Positions 44,617 to 61,815 of a stretch of 64,000 nt of DNA are shown piece by piece. The translations under genes and the position numbers were made by a program. Each line of letters opens with the position of its first letter. The stretch's first letter is position 1. A model generated the notes under the pieces. The model saw nothing but the letters and a program-made list of their open reading frames with translations. It was not told where the DNA came from and searched no databases. Origin of the DNA: Turnera subulata (taxonomy: Eukaryota > Streptophyta > Magnoliopsida > Malpighiales > Passifloraceae); contig JAKUCV010007293.1 of NCBI GenBank assembly GCA_028386065.3, forward strand, positions 73,234 through 137,233. The letters are read 5' to 3'.

Positions 44617-46100
44617 TATTAGTAACCGGGCATGCAAACTTGACAATCAAAATGCAGCGGAAAGACCCGGTACTCATGGAGGATCCATGTGAAGCTAACT
44701 AAACCGAATAACAATTTTTCGTGCCTTGCTTGGTTGAGGTCTTTCACCCAACTGTAGTGTAGAATCAGCAAGAACCCGACAAGAAATCTGACTCCTCTAC
44801 GGTATCCACACGAACCGTTGATGACTGCTAGCAACCGTCTCATGATCACTAACCCGAGCACTCCCGAACTGCAGTGCTAGCTGCAGAATTTTTCGATAGC
44901 TAGAGACTAGAAAGTGTTTGATGTGTTTTTCTCAAGTGTGAAGAGTGTGTAAGGCCTTGCTTGGTCTGAAATCTGATCAAAACTTCACCCTATTTGTACA
45001 CACTTGAAATGCATAGTTTATTAAGTCATTGGCCAACATAATCATGTCTTATCCTTCATGATTATGTTTCCACTATGACTTAATGCTCCACTAAGTATTA
45101 ATTATATATATCATCATATATAGGATTACACATCATATGGCACCAATTATGGTTCAATAATTCTGATAATTAGTGAACCAAATCAGCCCAAAATGACCCG
45201 GTCCAACCATGGTCCAACTATAGTCTAACCACTAGCTCAATATCCTGGTCCAACCATGGTCTAACCACTAGCTCGAATCAACAGTTCTAAGTGTGTGACC
45301 CTGTAGGCACTTGTAACGTTTGGCAATAATTGTAAAATCTCATTTTACAATTATAAACAATGAGCGGTGTCTAGCAACACATCATTGCTACCCAAACGAC
45401 AAGATCAGTACTGATTCATTATGCCTCGGAATATGTCATCGTCCTTTCATCCCATTATCAAGATCAAACACGAGACATGGAATATGTCAATCTCGCATAT
45501 GTTTGATCCAACATTTCTTGATCCCAGAGTTAACTGTGTAAAACGGATACTAATGATATCACCATACCACATAATCCGAGCATGGCCATGCATTTACAGT
45601 TCAACTCTATCAAGAGGCCCAACTGATAATATACCCGTTATATGGGTTAGACGAATCCCATCTTGATCATACAAAACCTACTATACATTATATCATATAC
45701 CCAATGGTTACACTAAGGTCTACTCAGTTACGAATAGCCAAGAGTAATATCAAAGTATATGACTCACATGTTGGGAACCTTGATGATCTCAGGTCTAAGG
45801 ACAATACATATAAGAACCACTAATGACAATTATATAACGTTCCATGTAGTGTTCTTATGTTGGGTCAGTCCAGACCACAAGTTCTCTAACTTGTACCCGT
45901 ATGTATAATTCATATCTCATATAATTCTACCCATCCATAATAATAATCGACTAGGGACATTTAAGAGTATAAAATATTCTAGGGTTATAAATATGTGCAA
46001 GCGTTTATCTCATAAACATATTTATTGGAATGACCTTAATGTATTTACATGACTATGTACAATCATCCATTGATTGGCTTTTGGGCATATTACACTAACA
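44617..46100 (-). repeat. E2 5' LTR
   Basis: This is a 1484-bp LTR, homologous to 37721-39215 with one visible deletion of about 18 bp in the GGTCCAACCATGG-type tandem motif (near 45250). Confidence 0.9.
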
Positions 46101-46129
46101 TAATGCATATCATACACCATGACAATAGC

Positions 46130-47057
46130 AGCTCATAAGTAATCAACATGGCAATAAAGCACATACCAATGAGACACTCAACATAATCAATAGCATGCAG
46201 CATACATGGCAAGCAGTATTACCTCACCATACCAACAAGTATTCGCATACAAACACATATGTCTTGTAAAGTGACCTCAGTTATGACGTCACTCTGCCTG
46301 TTCAGCACTAGATCCTGCTGCTCCTAAGGTATGACTCGTGCCTAAACCTGTAAATGCCAATATCACACAAGTGTACAATACAAAACCATGCTTGGTCGTG
46401 AAATTCAACCACTTAACAAACCCGACTCCATCTAGCACAACATAAAGAATGTTCAGGGGCAAAAGCCCAAGGGTCTACCCTCACTCACGGTCCACATCTC
46501 TATTATGTTACAGGCCTAAGGTTCACAGGGCTCAAAGCCTAACTATGTCCAAATCCAATAGCCGGACCTAAAGCCCATATAACACTAAGCCTAAAGCCTA
46601 CATTAGCAAAACCCACTATTTAACCCAAATATGTTCTTGGGCCTAAAGCTCATTTCCAATTAAATCCAATTAAGCTCATACAAGATTTTAGTATAACGTT
46701 ATTAGGCTTGGGGCTGTGAACATACAAATTTGACCACCCATATTTTATTAATTCAACAGACTTCATAAAGTTAAAAACTTACTAGATCAAGGGGCAGCAT
46801 AAAGAGTGTTCAGGGACAAAGCCCAAGGTTCTACCCTCACTCACGGTCTACATCTCCATTATGTTACGGGCTAAGATTCACAGAGCTCAAAGCCTAACTA
46901 TGTCCAAATCCATAGCCGCGCCTAAAGCCAATATCAGCACTAGGCCTAACAAAACCCACTGTTTAACCCAAATATGTTTTTGGGCCTAAATTTCATTTCC
47001 TACTAAATCCAATTAAGCTCATACAAGATTTTAGTGTAATGTTAATAGGCTTGGGCC
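46130..47057 (-). repeat. Gypsy LTR fragment with an internal tandem duplication
   Basis: The reverse complement of 46190-46370 aligns with 63540-63650 (GGCACG-GT-ATACCT, GGATCT, GAGGT-ACTTTA-AAG). The GGGCCTAAAGCCC-rich stretch matches the style of 63180-63440. It is therefore a fragment of the same LTR family as the one at the window end. Bases 46441-46797 are duplicated in tandem at 46798 onward (period 357 bp). The duplicate includes the first bases of the neighbouring LTR. Confidence 0.65.
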
Positions 47058-47760
47058 TGTGAACACCCAAATTTGACCACTCATATTTTATTAATTCGGA
47101 CTTTATAATATATTTTAGCCCAAGGTTAATTAGATGACTTAATTTAGGGGTTAGAATGTATTAAACGATTAGTTAGTAAAATATGGGAACCCACAGGAGA
47201 ATAGCCCATTAGGAACACATTTCCTGTAGCCCACTTAGTTTCCAGTTTTCGTAAAAAATCAGAATCAAAGTTACCTTTTAGAGAAAATGTGAAAATATGG
47301 TAAAAGGGTGTGAAAATTAAGTACATTTGGGTGTATTGATGTTAATTGGAGTGATCTGGAGGAGTAGTAATCAAGAAAGGAGTGTATCATGGTCTGATAA
47401 TCTTTGATTTACGTGGAAATATCAATCAAGGCGAAAGTTAATGAGAATTGGGAGCCAAAAAAGGCAAGAAGGCGTATAGTAAATTGGGCCAGACGGACAT
47501 CTTGCTATGACCGCCGAGCCCAGGCGTCCAAATAAAGAAAAACCGCCCGACAGTGGCGGTCATGCGTCATTGTTACTAAAAAAATCTTAGATTTATGACC
47601 ATTATGACGATCTTACGCGTTTTTAGTCAGATTTCAAGCAAGAATCCCAACCATTGATGAAGTTCACGACCTCTGCACTCCAGAACTCTATAAATAGCAT
47701 CCCTCTATTCACTTTCAAATGGTCTAGAAAATTTGAGAGCACACATATTTTCTACACACC
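47058..47760 (+). repeat. LTR copy A (partial)
   Basis: It starts TGTGAACACCCAAATTTGAC and aligns with copies B and C through a TATA box (TATAAATAG at 47689-47697) to about 47760, where the sequence changes to a minisatellite-containing region. The family is gypsy-like, judging from the primer-site text behind copy B. Confidence 0.65.
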
Positions 47761-47909
47761 CCCTCATAACACCGAAATCACCTATAGTCAACTTTTATCC
47801 CCAGTAGAGTGCTTGTTGAAACAATCAGGAATGAGATAATTCCTACAAATTTCCTTAGGGATGAGACGAATCCCAAACAAACACCTCAGAGATGAGATGA
47901 TTCCCTACA

Positions 47910-48670
47910 AATTTCCCCAAGGATGAGATGATTCCTTAACAGACACCCTAGGGAAGAGATGGTTCCTCAGTTGGATCTTCTCCAACGGAGTGCGAAGTAT
48001 TCCGACAACCTACCACAGATGAGATGATTCCCTAACAATTGAGGATGAGATGATTCCTCAACTGGATGTTCCCTAACAGAGTGCGAAGCATTCCAACAAC
48101 CAACTAGGGATGAGATCATTCCTTACCAATTGGGGATGAGATGATTCCTCAATTGGATGTTTCCCAACGGAGTGTGAAGCATTTTGACAACCAACCAAGA
48201 AAGAGGTGATTCCCTACCAATTGAGGATGAGATGATTCCTCACTTGGTTCTTCCCTAACAGAGTGCGAAGCATTCCGACAACCAACCAGGTATGAAATGA
48301 TTCTCTACCAATTCAAGATGAGATGATTCCTCAATTGGATGTTCCCCAACACAGTGCAAAGCATTTTGACAACCAACGAGGGATGAGAAGATTCCCTACC
48401 AATTGAGGATGAAAAGATTCCTCAATTGGGTCTTCCCAAACGGAGTGTGCATTCCGACAACCAACCAGGGACGAGATGATTCCCTACCAATTGAGGATGG
48501 GATGATTCCTCAACTGGATGTTCCCTAAGGGAATGCAAGCCAATCCAATGACCATCCAGGGATAAGATGATTCCCTACTAACTAAGGATTAGAAAATTCC
48601 ACAATTAGATCTTCCCCAATATAATACGAGGCATTCTAACAATCAACCAGGGATGAGATGATTCCCAAAT
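47910..48670. repeat. Minisatellite, period about 90 bp, eight to nine units
   Basis: Units contain GGGATGAGATGATTCCCTAC, CAATTGAGGATGAGATGATT, CCTCAATTGGATGTTCCC and GAGTGCGAAGCATTCCGACA. The GACAACC landmarks recur at about 48004, 48094, 48187, 48277, 48368, 48457, 48549 and 48637, i.e. every 88-92 bp. No long ORF crosses the array in any frame. It lies between LTR copies A and B. Confidence 0.88.
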
Positions 48671-48861
48671 TCTATACACCTAGAGGACGAGGTGCTCCAA
48701 CCTAGATTACAGGTTAGAGTTTGTCAAACTCTTTCCCACACCTAAACCCCCAATACATAGATCACATCTCGTCACACATGACAGTAGACTCCAAATTTGA
48801 GTGTTTTTGTTATAGCGTTGATTAATCCTCATTTCTTAAGAACTCATCAACGAGGGGCATC

Positions 48862-50220
48862 TGTGAACAGCTCAAATAAACCACTCATATTTTGTTAATT
48901 TTGATTTTATAATGTATTTTAACCAAAGTTTAATTAGAAAACTCAATTTTGGGCTTAAAATGTATTAGAAGTTTAGTTAGTGAAATATGGGAACCCACAG
49001 AAGAATAGACCATTAAGAACACATTTCCTGCAGCCCATTTAGGCTCTGATTTTTGTGGAAAATCAGAATTAAAGTTACCTTTCAAAGAAAAAGTGAGAAT
49101 ATGGTAAAAGAGTTTGGAAATTAGGTAGATTTGGGTGCATTAATATTAACTGGAGTGATTTGGAGGAGTAGTAATCAAGAAAGGAGTGTATCTTGGTCTG
49201 GTAATCTTTGATTCAAAAGGAAAGATCAATCAAGATCAAAATTAATGAGATTCCGGAGCTAAAAAAGGCAAGAACGCTTACAACAAATAGGATCTAGCGG
49301 ACATCTCACGATGACTGCCAAGCCCGGGTGGCCAAATAAGGGAAGACCGCCATAACCGGTGGTCATGTCGACAAGACCGCCCAACAGTGAAGGTCATGCG
49401 TCGCTGTTACGAGGAAAATCTTAGATTTTCAACCATTATGACAATACTACGTGTTTTTGTGAAGATTTTTAGCAAGAATCCCGGTCATTGATGAGATCCA
49501 CGGTCTCTGCACTCTAGAAATCTATAAATAGGACCCTTATTTACTTCTAAATAGTCCAAAAATTTTGAGAGGACACAGACTCTCTACACACCGAAAGAAG
49601 CTTAAGGCTTGGAAAAACTCTACTTCTCGAAGCTCTGAAACACTTTTCCTGCTGTTATCTAGCAAAATTCATGTGGAGCCAAGCATCTAGAAGCATCAAG
49701 ATCATGATTAGGAGCTGATCAAGGTGGAATTAAGAGGAGGAAAGCTTGTACACTTGGTTTACAACTTGAAGTCACGAAGAACAAAGAAAGGTCTACAAGG
49801 GGTTAGTTTTCTATCCCTTCTGATTTTGATGTACTGAGGTGATTACTGTTGATGTAATGACGTGATTTGTGATGATAACATGTAAGCACTACGTGAGCTT
49901 TGAACCCGATTGTTAGGATACGTAGCTGGTCTCTAGTGACCCAAGCCAAATCTCTTATCTCCCCCCTTCTCTTTAATTTCAGTTTATTTATTTAAGTATG
50001 TGATTGGTTTCCACACTTGTACACTTTCACAAGACATGCATATTTAGTTTAATTATTGCACAATATTTCCCCCAGCACGGGTGGGTGCCTAACATCTTCC
50101 TAACTGTGACGAGCCCCCTAGTCCAACAATCTCTAGTATGCTAGATCAGTCTCTTAAGTTGAATGGTTTCCTAAGACTAATGCCACAAGTTTTTTACACA
50201 GATTTTTTAAAGAAATAAAA
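48862..50220 (+). repeat. LTR copy B
   Basis: It starts TGTGAACAGCTC directly after a purine-rich tract (GAGGGGCATC), like a 3' LTR. Yet it is followed near 50226 by TAGTGACTCCAG, a primer-site-like string of gypsy elements, like a 5' LTR. TATA box TATAAATAG at 49523-49531. It aligns with copy C along its whole length. Confidence 0.7.
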
Positions 50221-50288
50221 TAAGGGTAGTGACTCCAGATGATATGCTCGAACAAGAAGTGGAGGCTAGAGGGATTGATTTGGTCCGG

Positions 50289-51560
50289 TAAGAACACCAA
50301 AATTTGACCACCTATGTTTTATTAATTTGGAATTTATAATGTATTTTAACCCAAGGTTAACTAGATGACTTAATTTTGGACTTAGGCTGTATTAAAAGTT
50401 TAATAAATAAAATATGAGAACCCACAGGAGAGCAGCCCATTAGTAACACATTCCTTGCAGCCCACCTTGGGTCTGATTTTCTTTAAAAATTAGAATAAAA
50501 ATTATATTTTGAAGAAACGTGAGAATATGGTAAAAAAATGTAAAAATTAAGTAGATTTGGATGTATTAATGATAATTAGAGTGATCTGCAGGAGTAGTAA
50601 TGAAGAAATAGGTGTATCTTGATGTGGTAATCTTTAATTCACGTGGAAAGATCAATCAGATCAAGAGTTAATGAGAATCGGGGGCTAAAAAAGGCAAGAA
50701 CGCATACAGTAATTAGGGTCGGGCGGTCATAGAAGGGAAGACAACCCAGAAGTGGCAGTCATGCGTCACTGTTGCGTGGAAAATCTTAAATTTTCGACCT
50801 TTATGACAATCCTACGCGTTTTTGGTCGGATTCTTTGCAAGAATCCCGACCATTGATGAGGTCCACGACCTCTGCACTCTAAAAATCTATAAATATGACC
50901 CCCTTATTCACTTCTAAGGGTCCAAAAATTTTTTCGAACACACATACTCTATACACACCTAAAAAGCTTAAGGCTTGGGGAAACTCTACCTCTTTATGCC
51001 CTCAAACCTCTTATATACTGTTACTCTGGTGAAATTCCTGTGGATTCAAAGATCTAGAAGCATCAAGATATGAGATTGAAGGCCAATCAAAGTGGGACTA
51101 AGAGAAGGAAATCTTTTAGGCGCAATCTACAACCCGAGAAAGCAAAGAACAAAGAAGGATCTACAAGAGGTAAGCTCTTGATTCCTTTTATTTTCTGTTG
51201 TATTGATGTGCTGAGATGCATGCTGAGATGATGATGATGTGATTGATGTGATCCCATGTTAAGAACTACGTGAGCTTTGAACCCGAGTGCCAGGGTACCT
51301 AAGTGATCTTCCCCGTTCTTTTTAGTTTCAGTATATTTATTTCAATAAGTGTTTTGTTTCCACACCTGCACACTTTCACAAGACATACTATTTATTTCCA
51401 TTCTTACACAAAATTTCGCCCCAGCACAGGTGGGGTGCCTAACGCCTTTCTATCGGTGAAGAGCCCCTTAGTCTAGCAATCTCTGGTACGCTAGATCAAT
51501 CTCTTATGATGTTACCTAAGTCAAATTCATGCCTAAAAGGTTTTTCACGGGATCTGCATA
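50289..51560 (+). repeat. LTR copy C
   Basis: It starts TAAGAACACCAAAATTTGAC only about 70 bp after copy B. TATA-like box TATAAATAT at 50888-50896. The end is approximate. Copies B and C together look like an element whose interior has been almost entirely deleted. Confidence 0.65.
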
Positions 51561-51684
51561 ACGACATAAACTTTTATTAAATAATTGTTACACTACGCTG
51601 AATGAGGATGTTTCCTGAAATTTTCAAAATTTTACTAAGCATAGCTGTAGGAGAGTTGATCAGGTGGATTGACAGAGAGAGCTG

Positions 51685-51905
51685 TCTCTTCTAATCAATA
51701 TAGTTAAATCCGAACCGGAGGTTCAGGCCACTGCATCGCGGTTTTTCCAGGTAAAAAGTGGTCAAATCCGGATTCGACCGTAAATTAACAAATAAATTAT
51801 AGACCCAGAAAACCAACGGGGTTCAACCGGCCGGGCCCATTTGGGTCTAACTACACTGCAGTTCTAATTTCTTGCATGGTCATAAGCGGAGCTGTCTCTT
51901 CTGAT
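51685..51905. other. Insertion flanked by a 17-bp direct repeat
   Basis: GAGCTGTCTCTTCT followed by AAT or GAT occurs near 51686-51702 and again near 51890-51906. The roughly 190 bp between includes GAACCGGAGGTTC and GGGTTCAACCGGCC. The repeat is part of the SPX-like sequence, so this looks like an insertion with a long target duplication or a short fill-in duplication. Confidence 0.45.
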
Positions 51906-52155
51906 TTCTTGGATGGTCATTAAAGCTGCAACTGTGTTCCTGAAAATTCTCTGCTACCGTTATTGCTTGGCTTTTTCTTCTTCCTCTACTGGAAAAACAT
52001 CATCTATAATGTCCTCGCATTGCTTGACAAGCCTTGAAACAAGATCCGTGGTGAAAAATGGTTGTTCCAACACCTTCTGGATGAAGGGTAATTGGAATAA
52101 CCCACCAGTTTGCTTGTCATATTTCTTTAATACCTTGGCCAGACCTATAAAAATT
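51875..52155 (-). pseudogene. SPX-domain protein, last-exon fragment
   Basis: On the minus strand an acceptor (TTTTTATAG) near 52144 opens [20 protein letters not shown] and then [20 protein letters not shown]. This is the C-terminal part of the SPX domain of plant phosphate-sensing SPX proteins. After EEEEKAKQ there are two stops, yet homologous sequence resumes as FRNTVAALMTIQEIRRDSS to about 51890. Earlier exons are absent upstream. A pseudogene fragment. Confidence 0.75.
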
Positions 52156-52532
52156 AACAATAAGTTTCAGCTGCCTTTATTCCTGCAGAGTTCCCTAGCT
52201 CCTTTTCCTAAGGGCTTTAGCAGTCTGTTGTTGGGCCCTTAATTTTTTGAAATTTAATTAACTTAGTAGTAGTAATTTACTATCTCTAGCGAAGCAGGTG
52301 GATGTGTAATGGGCAAATGAGTATTGAAAGTCAAACCTCTTTTCATAACCAGCTTTGCACCCTAGCTATATCCACACCAGACCAAAAAGGGACAGGAGAG
52401 ACAATTGTGGTTGGCATTTATTTGCACACCTCAGAATTTTCTCATTTAACAAGTTATCTACACTAACTATACATATTATGTTATTCAGTCTTGCTAATGG
52501 GTCTTTTGTCTCTGTGCTAATTAATTAACAAT

Positions 52533-55815
<3,283 letters not shown>

Positions 55816-56071
55816 TGATAACATGATTCTTCTTTCATTTTTTCCTCAATTATATCTATCATATACTAAAGGTTGGAAGTCTTCCTGACATTGCCTTCCT
55901 AGTCAACTCAAATTTTGTGAAAAAGGTTCATAACATATCCACACAGAAGTCTAGTGCCACCTGTTACCTTTCCAAAAAAAAATTTGCTCAACAAATTACT
56001 CACCTGATAGTAACTTTGAGAGACTGAGATTGCAACCGTGGAAACAAAAGAAGCCATTAATTTCACATATC

Positions 56072-56207
56072 TTACCCCAAAAGAAGGTTAGGGGGACATT
56101 GATTGACAGACATTAATTTCACATGTCTTACCCCCAAAAGAAGGTTAGGGAGACATTGATTGATTTAGTCTGTCAATCAATGTCTCCCTAACCTTCTTTT
56201 GGGGTAA
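56072..56207. repeat. Nested direct and inverted repeat between the kinase genes
   Basis: A 40-bp arm (56072-56111, TTACCCCAAAAGAAGGTTAG...) is complementary with one mismatch to 56168-56207. A second near-copy in direct orientation (56128-56162) lies between them, five bases from the inverted arm. It lies roughly 260 bp upstream of the gene A start and about 490 bp downstream of the gene B stop. RNA from it would fold into a long hairpin. Confidence 0.85.
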
Positions 56208-56695
56208 TCTCACACTTATTTGGGTCAATTAAAGTGCCAGTCGTTGGCATTTGCCTCTTTGTTGGGGGCACAGAGTCTTACTTGAATGTGATGGTCAAGA
56301 AGAGAAATAGTACAAGAAAATCAGCTGATTTAGCTCTTAACTAAAAACCATAAGTTACCTGAAAAAAACCTTGGCAGGAAAAAGAATGGCTTCGCCTCCA
56401 AATGTCGGTCAATCATACAATGAGGGACATGAGACCGTGTCCACAGACTCCTTGCCCCTGCCTCGGCCCCCAACAAAGAAAACCAAAAACGAAAGCAACC
56501 AACAAGAAAGAAAGCAAGAACCTCTAAAGCAGAGGAGCTCGTAACTTGACAGGATTTTGAGAATGAGAAAGAGAACATAGGTTTCCTCACTCCGGATGAT
56601 GTGGCAATCATCTTTGTATGAATTACATCAGTACAACAGACAGTTTATGCTAGAAAACAAGTTACATCTTACATTCTTGCTACTGCATTAACAAT

Positions 56696-60453
<3,758 letters not shown>

Positions 60454-61150
60454 TGATGATATGATTCTTCTTTCATTTCTTGCACAAGTATATGTATGAT
60501 TGGTAGCGTTTTTAGTCAACTCAAATTTTGTGTGAAAGATACGTAACATATCCTGACAAAAATCTAGCGCCACTTGTTGGGAATGGAAACCAATAAGCTG
60601 CAAAATCGTGTCACCTTTCAAAAGAAATTTTGGCTTGACAAATTACTCACTTGCTAGTAGCTTTGAGAGATTGCGACAATGGAAGCGAAAGGAGCCACTA
60701 ATTTCAGTAAGCTTAACTAACGAGATGGTATTTTAAAGGGATCTAAACGGTTAATTTCGCGTTCAGAAGCGGAAATTGAGAAACAACCCCGTTCAGAATG
60801 GACTTTCACTACCAGTTTATCTCTTTATCACGTTCTTTTTAGTCGACTAAATTGAGAATTAATTTTTGGTATTTAATTAACTTATTTCGAATCCCTTGAA
60901 TTAATCGTCTATGAAACATGCAATAGGCGGAACTGCATAAGTACTAAACAATTTAGACCCCATCATTCGAATCAACTAACTAACTAGAACCTTGTTGATT
61001 AAAATTTCAGTAACTAATAGCCAAACTACAACTTCAATGCTGCAGCAACAGCTTCTCATGCAAAAGACTAATTACTAATTAGCCTTATAATCATCATATA
61101 ACTTTTTTAGTCTAATGGAAATTTTTTTGTAGAAGTTGACTTAGTAACGC
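60454..61150. promoter_or_regulatory. 5' flank of gene B
   Basis: Bases 60454-60685 resemble 55816-56045 upstream of gene A (shared GTCAACTCAAATTTTGTG, ACAAATTACTCAC, TAGTA-CTTTGAGAGA). The duplication that made the pair therefore included about 230 bp of promoter or 5' leader. Beyond that the two flanks differ. The rest shows no gene. Confidence 0.6.
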
Positions 61151-61157
61151 AATGCCT

Positions 61158-61373
61158 TGTTGACTTGGCTAGTAAGTGTTAGCAAGTGTTTCAGATAATC
61201 ATTCAACCAGGCTAGAGTCCTAGTGTAGTATCTGTTATGCCTTTACTTTTATACTTTGTGTACTACTACAATTGTATCTTGTAATTGGTTATCCACTACA
61301 TATAAACACACAAAGGTCACACGGTTTGGTGTGCCAGTTATAAACCCTAAACACCTATTGTTGTATTCTCTTT
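61158..61373 (+). repeat. Short copia LTR
   Basis: About 216 bp starting TGTTGACTTGGC and ending just before a primer-site-like TGGTAGCGGAGC at 61375. The 3' end is not the usual CA, so the boundary is approximate. The short LTR followed by gag is typical of Ale-like copia elements. Confidence 0.5.
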
Positions 61374-61446
61374 ATGGTAGCGGAGCTCATCGCTTAACCG
61401 CATCTCCCAATATTTTCTTTCTCTATTCCTTTTTGTCTCTCCCACC

Positions 61447-61815
61447 ATGTCGACTGATGACATACTACCTGTGATTCCTTCTTCCTTTTCAACCACCAAC
61501 AATGGTTCCATCCCAAACACCGGCTCCCTTCCCAATACTGGTAACACAAACAACATTGTTGTACCTGTCTCTGACCCAGTTCAGTCCCTTAGCCACTCAC
61601 ACCATGCTGTTTCTATTCAGCTTACCCATATCAATTATGTGTTTTGGAGAGCTCAAATTGAGCCCTATTTGGCTGGCCAGGGAGTCCTGGGATATGTTAC
61701 GGGCGACTTTCCTTGCCCTCCTGCTATGATTATTTCTCCTGCAGGTGCTCTAACTGCAAACCCGGCATACTCTCGTTGGATCCAACAGGATCAAGCCATA
61801 CTCAGTAGCATCAAC
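61447..61815 (+). pseudogene. Copia gag, interrupted
   Basis: The ORF starts ATG at 61447. It contains the conserved copia gag segment INYVFWRAQIEPYLAGQGVL and NPAYSRWIQQDQAILSSIN. At 61816 the frame is broken by insertion of a gypsy-type LTR. No further copia sequence is visible before the window end. Confidence 0.85.

Larger units (their letters stand above)
37721..46100 (-). mobile_element. E2: copia (Tork/Angela-like) LTR retrotransposon related to E1
   Basis: LTRs at 37721-39215 and 44617-46100 flank a minus-strand gag-pol. The right LTR starts TA instead of TG. The flanks TAACG (37716-37720) and TAATG (46101-46105) match at four of five bases, a plausible decayed target duplication. 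The 3' end of pol and the polypurine tract are missing, replaced by a copy of outer flank sequence. LTRs, leader array and proteins are clearly of the same family as E1. Confidence 0.9.

Noticed and set aside
56330..56611. Minus-strand ORF of 93 codons between the kinase genes
   Set aside because: No domain, no counterpart near gene B, composition like intergenic DNA.
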